Assembly: GCF_001640805.2 (NCBI RefSeq)
Contig: NC_066842.1
Location: forward strand, 23,000,075-23,064,074
DNA from: Lates calcarifer
Lineage: Eukaryota > Chordata > Actinopteri > Centropomidae
Reading direction: 5' to 3'
Length of the DNA stretch: 64,000 nucleotides
Shown: positions 48,790-59,500 of the stretch, piece after piece
Position numbering within the stretch: position 1 is the first letter of the stretch
Layout: every line of letters begins with the position of its first letter
The notes under the pieces: model-generated
What the model was told of the DNA's origin: nothing
Seen by the model: only the letters and a program-made list of their open reading frames with translations
Database searches by the model: none
Position numbers and translations under genes: made by a program

Positions 48790-51700
48790 TTTATTACTCA
48801 AACATTTTTCCCTCAAAGTTCAGATAAAGCAATCATGTTTTAAAACACAATGCACAATAGAAAATCTGACCTACATATGAACTGGATAATTATAAACCGT
48901 GTTCAAACATTTGCACAAAATATTTCAAAAACACATTTTACTAAAGATGAAGCAACATGCATGCTGGAGTATCACTTAAACAGGCTCTACTGCAAGAAGT
49001 TAAGAGATAAAATAAACCCTATAAAAGTGGAGCTATTTGTCAAAAAAAAAAAAGAAAGAAAAAACAGCATTCTTTGGTATGATCTATAAAAAATTATGAA
49101 ATTAGTGTTCAAGGCAATTTTCTCCTTTGTAACTGCTGAATAAATGTGTTTTATGTGGCCATGCCCATTGAAACAGTTGAAATTTAAATAAACATTCAGC
49201 TGAAGAGCTGAGGGCTGGTTGGTTGATTCCCGTGTTTCTGTGAAAAGGCATAGTCCAACAACATTCATATCACAATACAAAAGCACATTGTTGACTTTTT
49301 ATTCTAAACAACAGACAGAAGTTGTTATACATACTGAATGTTCAGCATTTACCATTTTAAATAAACTTCCCATGTTCCTGTGCTGTGCCCTCCAGGGGCA
49401 CAGATAGAGTTTCATCTGAAGGACCAGCTGTCCTCGTGTCTGTAAAACTCTGGGTCCTGCCCAGCAACTCACTCACAGTCAGAGACATGAATACACTGAA
49501 CTCTCACTTATACATTTTTTTACAGCTGTCAACATTTAACAGTCCTGGCTTTAATGACTGTACATATTAATTACAAAAAGAGGCAGCTCCATCTCTCCTG
49601 GAGTGAGAACAAGTTCAGGATTAACATCTGCTCAGCTCAACATCATCAAGTAAAAAGAAATTGGCACTTTTTAAAAAAATGTTTAAATTGGTGTAAATTA
49701 AAGATACTATCAGACTGCAGACTCTTTTCAGTCTGCATTCTGATAGGAACACTATTTGGCACAGGAGGCCATTCCGCTCTCAGGTTAGCTCAGAGGTAGT
49801 GAAGCTGCACATCATCCAAAGGTGATTGGTTCAGCCCCAGGCACTGCTGAAGGGGTAACAAGAGGGTGACTGGTGCAGCTTCCAGCTGTGATCCTCAGCT
49901 GCTGAAGAGGGATTCCAGTTGCCAAGTGGCATCCCAGCACAGGGGCGAGATTCTCCAAGTCCAGATTTCCTGACCCAATATGTCCTTCTTGACACACAGC
50001 TAATGAGTCCTCACTCATTTCAAACCTTCTCCCTGAGGACACACTTGGAGTGCCCTGTGCAGTCATCAGTTGCCAAAAAGTTACTTGTTTTCTTGTTAAA
50101 GGAGGCATTGATTGTGTTTGGTGAATATATCATAATAAACAACAACAAAAAGGTTACAGTAAGTTGTGAGGAACCAAGGATTAAACTCTCTGTTCCTGTT
50201 AGCAGCCAAGACCTATTGTTATGGATATACTGTACCATTAACCTGAACCTGTGAATCATGGAGCTCGCTGGACTTCACTTGTTGTTTACAGGTAACATTG
50301 TAGTTGTCAAATCTAAAGTAGCTGACACGTTGACAAAGAACCACTTGAAAACACTGTTAGCTGTGGTGACTGTAAGACTAGAGCACTTCATTCTGGGTTC
50401 AGCAGAACCTCAGGGTCTCCAGCAGATCCACGTTTATGAGGATCAAGCCCTTGAATCAGGGGAACTGATTCAAACAAACAAAAAAAAAAAAACTGTGGTT
50501 CCATTTAGTTTTTCACCAGAACACACCAAAAAGGGGAACAAGAGTGTATTTCAATTGGGTGCTCAACCTCAAAAGTGGTACAAGATAACACACCAACACA
50601 GCAATGAATGCCTTGGTGGTGGTGTGCCACCTTTTTCTTTTTTTAAAAAAAAAGAAACCTTATTTATAACAGCTTAGCTGTGTCCTAAATCCACACTACA
50701 GTACACACTAATACTAAGCAGGTTTTCAGTCTCTAGTGTGTTCACACTGGAAAAGCGATAAAATAAAATACACTCAAAACAAGCAGCATGTAGATAAAAA
50801 CACTGGATTTTTGAGTATGCTGCTGCTGATGGAAGCTATTGTCCCACAATGAAATGCATATAAGAAATAAGCTGTGAAAATTAAAATGAATCCAGGAACA
50901 CACATTGTTTTGAATAAACATTTTGCTGTGAATCTAAACTGGCAGTGGTATTCTAAAGTTTGATCACCTTTGCATGCCACATGTATGGCATCTTTTTCTG
51001 TTAGTATGAAATGCTTTGGTGTAAGAATGTACACTGTCTTCTTATATACTAACTGCAAAAAAACATGCAATAAAAATATGAATATAGTGTACACCATATG
51101 CACTTAGTATATAGTATGGAATTGGGACACAGCTCTTTTAAGTGAACTAACAGCAGTGAGCCAAACCTGATCATGAGACACACAACTGCTTTCTTCAGTC
51201 ATCGCGGTTTTTAAGCCGAGTAGTACGAGAAATTCTTTACGTCTAGATTCAGTTAAACGGAAAATAACACTGGTAGTTCTTTGTGCATTCAGAGATTTGG
51301 ACACAATGTATATCCAAGGTATCCAGTCTGTCACAATGGGGTCATGGTTGGGCTGATGAAACAGGGTTTCACGGTTTAGAAATGCACTTGATGGGAGTCC
51401 ACGAAGTGCTGTGCCTTTGGATTGTGAACCATCTAGAAGACTATAACTGCTCAGTCATTTAGCTGGAACTGTCTAGTGAAACATGGCTGATTATCTGTTT
51501 GTAGTGTTTCTTCTGAGGATGAAGCAGAGTTCCAGTTAGGTCTCTGAAATGAATTTACAAATCCCACCCCTCCTCTGGGCTTGTGTTTGTGTCTGTGGAG
51601 ATCTGAGGGAGATGAAAGCTAATCTGATGACACAGACTGTTTCTTTTCCATCCTTGTCTCATCACTCTTATATGTTGTAAAAGAATCGCACGGGACAGGA

Positions 51701-51891
51701 GAGGTCTCTGCTTTCACACCAGCAGTCTTTGTACAGACCCATGCTACCTCGTGGCAGCCAGATGCGGGCTGTGTGTGTCTGTGTGTGCGTCCCTTTTAGC
51801 AGTGAGGCTGCTGCCCGCTAGCTTTAGCAGGAACATGAGGTACAACTGTGTCAGGAGTATGACAGTTCAAATCCAATGGTGTTTCTGCTGG
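48790..51891 (-). other. zcchc14: Probable zcchc14 3' untranslated region
   Basis: No other gene fits between the zcchc14 stop (51892-51894) and the map1lc3b end. Minus-strand AATAAA signals are seen at about 49298 and 48790. Human ZCCHC14 also has a long 3' UTR. The exact end cannot be set. A 139-codon plus-strand ORF at 50258-50677 has no recognisable homology. Confidence 0.4.
49784..49860 (+). repeat. Degenerate tRNA-like/SINE head
   Basis: GTTAGCTCAGAGGTAGTG resembles a tRNA A-box region, and GGTGATTGGTTCAGCCCCAG about 40 bases later resembles a B-box with substitutions. No complete cloverleaf can be drawn, so this is better read as a SINE relic, antisense to the zcchc14 3' UTR, than as a tRNA gene. 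Confidence 0.35.
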
Positions 51892-54800
51892 TTAGTCCCC
51901 TGAGTCCTTATTGTCAGAGTGAGGAGTGTACTTCAGTCGAAATGTCCCTGTGAAACACAACAGAGAAATACAGTCGTTCTGCTGAAGCTTTGTAATGTCC
52001 GAATAGTACGAGCTGGAGCCAAAGACATGCTACAACAACAACAACAACAAAAATCTATTCACTTGTTTTTAGGAGGCGACTGTTTCAATTCCATTAAAGG
52101 TCTGCCATTGCTGCTGCAATACTGGTTTAAAAAAATAATTGTGTATTAGAATTAGTTTTAAACAGAGAGAAAATTCATTTTTTCATTTTGTATCTTATGT
52201 GTGAAGACTTTTGTTGATTAACTGTTGTACAAAAATCCCAACTTTAGCTGACACTGGGTGAGAGGCGGGGTACATCCTGGAGAGGCAGCCAGTCTACTGA
52301 ATTCAATATTTCCAAGCTGAAAACGTTGGTGTCTATGCACAAATGTTTACTGATTATGTGGCTTTTCGAGTTTTTGGTCTTAATAATAATATAAAGATGT
52401 TTTTGTGTTGGAAACGTCTCTTTTAAACAAACAATGGTAGTTCAGTCAAACTGAATTATAGTATTACCACTGACTACCTTGCAGAAAACATTAGTAATAA
52501 CTATCTGTTCAAAGCTCCCATGAGAAAGATCGCAAATAACAAGACACAGCATGCAAATAACAAAAGAGGTCTCTCTTGTTAAAAAAAAAAAAAAAAAAAA
52601 AAAAGAGAGAGAGAGAGAGAGATTTATTTATTTATCCTGGTTCCAGAAAGGTTAATTAAAGCTCCCTTCAATCATTCATTTATGAGGTCTGCACCTCTTT
52701 CATTATCAGGTGGCACCATCTTTACACCTCTTCTAAAGGGAGAGACACTTTGAAATTAATATGATCACAAAATGGAAACTGATTGTCGGATGAATGTAAG
52801 ACAGATTATGATATGTGGGAGTAAAAAAGAAAAAGTGTAATTTTGTTTTGTAATTTGTTTTAAAGAAAGACTGAGCAAACAGAATTATTATTTGGCAAAT
52901 GTAATCATTTGTTTTTTTAATGCATCTTTTACATGTACATTTAATTGATTAATTTATAATTGATAACCTATTGATTATAATTAAACAGTTAAAAAGACTC
53001 ATACCCATTTATCCCTTCACTCACCTTGCTGTGCTGAATCCATGGGCGGCTGTTTGCAGTCCTCTGCTCTGTGTCCGTTAGCACCACAGTTATAACATGA
53101 CAGGCTACCTGCTGCCCGTTTCTGGCTTCCATTTCCCATGATGCCGTGGGGCTGGTAGAAGCCAAAGCTCTGCTGCTGGTCGTGTGATACAGGGCTGTGG
53201 CGGTAGAGGGGTGGAGGCATCATCATTGGGTAGGAAAAGGGCGTGGCTCCGCTGCCAGCTGTGCTGGATGAGGCTAACAGGGGGCTGAGATGGAGCAAAG
53301 GACCCAGGGTGAAGAGGGAGGGGCCGGCAGAGAACGGCTGCAGGTAGCCAGCTGCGGCGTATCCAGGCAACGCCCCATAGGCGCCACAGTTCCCCCGACA
53401 ACCGCAGGAGCTGCAAACACACACGGAGGGGGTATGACCTGAACTTTGATCCAGTGAGGAGGCAGAGGATGGGGAGGGGGAGGGACTGGAGGTAGGCTGA
53501 GGAGGGTAGTAAGTGTTGCCGGGTACTGCAGCCACAGGAACACTGGGAACAAAGCCACCTCCACTTCCACCGCTGGAGCTCCCAGACTGTGAGCCAGACT
53601 TTGTGGAGGAGCAGGAGGAAGAGAAAGAAGAGAGGGAGGAGGAGGAGGAGGAGGTAGGAGGGTAAGAGGATGAGAGGTGGAAGTGGAGGGGGGGTTGGGA
53701 GACGTGGTGGAGGCTGTTGGACGTGGAGGTCAGAGCAGAACTGGTTTCTACCATCAGACCCATAGCACCTCCTGCCAGGCCACGGCAAACCACAGAGTCC
53801 TGGAGCACAGTGGAGCCGTCCATGTTCAGTCCAGGGAACAGGTTTTCCAGTCTCACCCCCATCCCCACACTGAGCCCCGGACTAAAGCCTGCAGCAGCTG
53901 CAGGAAGACCTGAGCCCACCTGCTTAGTCCTGTCCTCTGTGCACAGTGGGGGAGGGCGGGGCTTGCGTGGCGAGGTCAGGATACGTGCTGGATTAGAGAC
54001 CGGGGAAAGTAAGGTCTGGGGGTAGTTGGCCTGTGTGAGGTAGGGAGACTGCGGGAGACCAAAGGGGAGGTGGGTGGAGCAAGAGGGAGGCAGAGGAGGA
54101 GCTGGATCAGTTTGGACGGGTAGGACCTGGGCTGTGGGGCGACTTGACCCTGTGGGGCAGCTGGAGTTCAGGATGAGGAGGCAGGACCGGTCCTTCTCTG
54201 GCCCCCCTCCTACTGCATCTGGACCTGACACACCTGAAAGACAGATACAGAGTGATTTGGTGAAAGCTCATGTAAATGACTGTGCTGTGTATTTGTAAAT
54301 ATTCAGGGACTGAAAGCCAAATAGAAGAAGGTCTGAATGACCTGGTACAGTCACTCATAGGCAGAATAAACATGTTACATTTCAATAAAAAGTACATAAT
54401 ATCCAAACTGTTTCTTTATTGATATACAGTTTTTAATTTTCTATTAATCATTTTTAATACAATTTATTGTTGTTATTGTTATTGAACTTGTAAAGGACAA
54501 ACTGCATGCACTTGTGTTTCAGTACTCTAATATAGAATCATATGTTGATTTTATGTGTGTTCCACTGTTGGTGGCAAGCTGATATATACATCCTCTGTTT
54601 ATGAATATGTATAATATGGCTGCAGCTAGCAATTGTTTTCATAACTGATTAATCTGTTGATTATTTTTCAGTCAATTAATTGTATTGTCTATAAAGTGAA
54701 ACCTCTTAACCCATAAGAACCCACAGTGACACAGGTATCAGCAACTCTTTCCTCCTAAAAGGAGAAATGGGTCTGGTCTTATGGGTTAAGGACTCACATC

Positions 54801-55444
54801 TGTCAGATAGTAACAGATTATACTGTGAATACAGAAGTGAGGAGGATCACAAAGGATTCTTCTTGCCCACATAAGGACATGTTGCTCGCTGAGAGATTGA
54901 AGATTGCACTAATCCTTCTGACTGAGGATTTTTAGGAGGCATGAGCACCTTCCTGACCATGGTGCTACTGTTGTAACTCCACACTTATTTGCCACAGCAG
55001 GAAGTCATAAGTCGTATCACTGGGGATTTGATGGTGGTCTTTACTCATTTTGAATCATTTGGTGTCAGAATGGGAGTAAACTGAGATAGTATGGAACATT
55101 AGGGAAAATACCAATGCCACTCTCAAGCTGTACTAATCATAAATAAGTTTATTACTTTATACTCATTCACTGTTAGAATACTTACGCCTGTGAATGTCTC
55201 TGCTCCTGTCAAATGTGGAGTCACAGCAGAGCGGTGTCCGAGGGGAGCAAGAAGAGCTGGAGTAGCCTGAGGATGAGCTGCTGTCTGTGGAGACGGGGTG
55301 ATGGTGTGGCACAGCATCCACCTCCACTCGCAGCTCTCCTGAAATACAAAGACAGAACAATAAATACAGAGCAGGACAACTGATAATTTTGGCCTAGAAA
55401 TAACAGAGCAAAAGACATTTCTTGTCAGGTGTTGTGCTGATAAT

Positions 55445-55486
<42 letters not shown>

Positions 55487-56495
55487 CAGACACCGCAGGT
55501 ATCCAACATTATAAGGTGGATGGGGGAAAAGAGAAAGGGGGAAAAGGTGTCGATGAATGAGGGGTGCACAGGGGAACAAAATAAAGAAATAAGAAACAGA
55601 AGAATACGGAGTGCGACAAAACAAAGAAACTAAAGAAAAGAAGAAGAAAAAAAAATGCCCACTGCTACCTTCAACAACTCCTGACAACACTGCTGCTATT
55701 ACTTCCACCATCACCACCTTCACTAATAATGATTATAATAATAATAAAGTCAGGGAGGGTGGAGGCAGCACGTCCGTCCCTACTGCTGGCGGTGAAACAG
55801 GGATGGGGTGCTAACGAGCAGGCTGGCAGGGCCAGGTATGGACAATAGCAATCATACAGAACCATACTTTCGAACTGGGAGCAGCCCCTAGTTTTCTACT
55901 GCTGGACACTGAACATCTGCTCAGGAGTAGGTATGGGATTTAGTGTCTCAAATACACATTCTTTTTCACATCCAAATGCAAAACACCAAATCATCTAATT
56001 CTGCAGCATTTGGAAAAAGCCTGAGACAAACCAGCTCATAGTTACCTGCAGTGGAGGTTGGGTGTGTTGGGGGTCCCATGTGACTGGAAGGTGTTACCCT
56101 GGCGATGCCGCTGCAAGACCGCTTCTCCATCTTCATCTCCCTGCTGGGGACACACACACACTGGCAAATTACCACACAGTATATTATGAGAGATGTGTGC
56201 ATGTAGTGACTCATCTCGTTTAGAGTACTTCATGTTTACTTGTAGAAGTAAATTATAGCATAAATATAAGAGGGAAATTTATTTTATAAGCTTGGCTTTT
56301 TAGAGTTTTTACAAGAATGCCCTTTAATGACCACCAGGGGGAGACACTGTCCACTCAACAAGCTCCACAGTATCTCACCTGCTCCTCTACAAACACATCT
56401 GCATGAAAAACCACTGCAGGAAATTTCCATTTTCTGTGTCTTGTTTAAGTGCGCGCACACACACACACACACGCATGCGCGCGCGCACACACACA

Positions 56496-56533
<38 letters not shown>

Positions 56534-59500
56534 GTCACCTGCCTAATGGAAACCTGTTGATACTGGGAATGGAAACATGATCAAGAGATAACAAATGTGC
56601 AGGTTCACATATGAGGAATTCAGGTGTGTGTGTGTGTGGCATGTGTGGGTGTTGTTTTGTAATTAAGAGAGATGGAGCATGAAGATGCATTTGCCTTCGC
56701 GTCTGTGTTTTTGTGTTTTTGCATGTTTCTGTTGGTTCTCCTCCTAAGTACATCTTATCTCTCAAACCCACCTACAGCTGGTTAACCATTGACACTGTGT
56801 GGACCATTACTGCTCTACATCTACCATGGAAATCAGCAGCTGATCAGTCAGCCTGTTAATCGTTAATAGGACAGAGCATCTGCTAACTTCACCATAGAAG
56901 GCAAAGGAGAACAAGCATTGATTTTGAAGTCACTTACATTACATATTTTTACATACAAGTTTTTAAGCTTATTCTACAGTTAAAACTTCACTCTGTATTT
57001 ACAGTTATCTTCCTTAAATGTAAAAGCAACACCATCAGCTGCTTGTAAACACACTCAACTACCAAAATATGAGAATTAATTGATGGCCAAGTAATTATGC
57101 GAGCAGAGAACAGATTTTTAGGAGCAACTTCTGAGTGATTCTGTGCATCCTCAGTTCAGCTCTCATGATGTTCTCCAGATGTTATGGAAGATTCAGGGCA
57201 CTTGAGAATGTGAGAGGATGTATGGTAATCCAGTCCTGGCAAGCATGCTTCAAAGGGACACATAGAGCAGGCTCTAGCAAGACGACGAGGGACACAAACT
57301 TTGAACACAGTGAGCAAAGGAAATCTTATAGTACACTTCTGAATTTGTCCCTGTGCACTCTCATGTATTTACATAATGATCGGTTTGCTCTAGCTTCATA
57401 TTTGGCAGACAGACATGAGAATCGTTTCAGTCTCCTCACCCAACTCTCAGCAAGAGAGCAGTTAAGCATTCTTTCTAAAATGTTAAAGCAGTCCTGTAGG
57501 TTTGATTGTCCCTTACTTATTACCTCTTAATTGTCATGCAATGACTCATCAAAACAATGGTATGCTTTGTATAACCAATATTTGTATATTTTGTTAATTA
57601 ACCTTTCAGTATAAAAGCAATTTCAGACAAAAAAAAATGGATTCATGAGTTTTGTAGCTTATTCTACTGACTTTTGTAGCTCCAGCTGGGTCTTGAGTTT
57701 CTTCTTTGCTCCTTGGGTCAAGTCGTACTTGTTTAAATCTTCCTCTGTCAGCGCTAAAAACTGAATTAGAACGTGTTGAAACAGGAAAAATGTAAGTATG
57801 TTCAATAGAAACCGATATACTGGTTAAACTCGAATGAGCTTTCGCAACATGACAACAGCTGGAAATACAGATTTAGCGGTTGATTAAGTACACTGTAAGA
57901 TGCCTTGTATAAACAAATGACATGATAGCATCTGAAACTAACCAACCTCTTCCATGGTGAGCTGTTTGAAGACGGGGTAATACTTATGAAGCCGAAGCTT
58001 GCGGAGCCAGTCCAAGATGCCGTTCTGCTCTGGAGCATTGGGCTGAGACTGGGATGGGGGCTGGGTATGGGACTGGGAACGGGACTGGGCATGGGACTGG
58101 GAGAAGGACAGGGACTGGGAATGTGAGTGTGACGTCAGCTGGGAATGGGACAGGTGCAGGGATTGAGGCTGTGTACTGGACTGACTGCTGGCTTGTGCAT
58201 GAAGGTGGTGTTGGGAGTGCTGCTGGGGTTGAGAGTACGAGTGCAACTGACTGTGCTGAGGATGTGGCTGGGAGGAGCTATCACCCCCACCTGTCATAGA
58301 GCCCTGGCTGGACAGGCATGGCACAGGGGGAGGGAGGGAGGATAGCTGGGGAGAGTGCTGGGGAGGGGGAATGGAGGGAGGAAGAGGAGGAGGAGGAAGA
58401 GGAGGAGGTAGGGAGGAGAGGTGAGGAGTGGAGCGAGTCAAGACAGAGTTGTGGGTGCTGACAACGGGCTGGACGCTGGCCACTCTATACACTGCCCTGA
58501 GAGAGGAGACACAATCAGTGGAGTCCCAAATGATGATGATGATGATGAATGATATAAAGGAACGCAGAGAGTAAATATTACCTGTTGGGTCCTCTGTATT
58601 GAACCATACAGCCAAGATCTGTGAGAAAAACAAAGGACGTTTATCAATTTCATTAGCATCATCACCAAAATAGTGAATGATTAGTATGAAAATTATGTGA
58701 ATCATATGTAATGGCCCTAACAGTCCACAGATGTCAACCAAGTTCAACACCTAAGGGAGATTTTGGTTCATTCCTCCAGCTGAAAAAAGAGACGTGTAGA
58801 ATCTGGGGGCACTAAAGCGTAACGATGGCAAACTCTACCATCATCCAGGATGTTCCAATCCAAATAACCACAAATATATCTGACATTTTTAACCAGATGG
58901 CAGCAACCCTTTAATCAGAATTAGTTTATTGATTGGTAGCTGATCTGATGCTACAGTGAAGTGATAACTGCTGTGAACTGTAATATTAATATTACTGCAT
59001 AGTTGCAAAAGGGCAGATATGTCCAACTTGTGCAAAATGGAACAACAGACTCAAACTTTGTTGATTCATAAAATAAATATTTTTAGATGTGTGTGTGTGA
59101 ATCATAAATTAATCATAAAAACACACCTGCAACGTTGTCTACTTTTTCTTCAGCAGCTAAAATGCTGCTCTGTTTTTCCTCTTCTCTTATTTTGTGTTCC
59201 AAGTTTATCTTTGGCGCATTTAGTGAAGAAGAGGCCCAAATATTTGTCCTAAACAGCTGGACAGTCATGGTTATTCTTAATCCTATATCATCAGCATCAG
59301 CATCACTATAGTCTATTTGACTATTTCTATCTCTCCCATTCAGTGACACCATGATGACCTGCAATAGATCTAAAATTAGTACTACTGGAGCAACAGTCGT
59401 CAGGTGTCAATTTTTTTCTCAACCCATTAATTACTTACTTTTACATATTATAGTAAATGACACTGGAGTGATGATGTTCTGTTTGGTGATGTGGACCGAG

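Noticed and set aside
49784..49860. A tRNA gene
   Set aside because: A- and B-box-like words are present but the acceptor and anticodon stems cannot be drawn; reported only as a SINE-like relic.
50258..50677. A 139-codon plus-strand ORF
   Set aside because: Lies antisense in the likely zcchc14 3' UTR, ends in A-rich and K-rich low complexity, and has no homology I recognise.
53105..53788. A 227-codon minus-strand ORF overlapping the zcchc14 main exon
   Set aside because: Alternate-frame shadow of the Ser/Pro-rich zcchc14 exon; Leu/Pro-rich by composition.
57135..57530. A 131-codon plus-strand ORF in a zcchc14 intron
   Set aside because: No recognisable family, no plausible promoter or splice context, and composition like the surrounding intron; best taken as chance.
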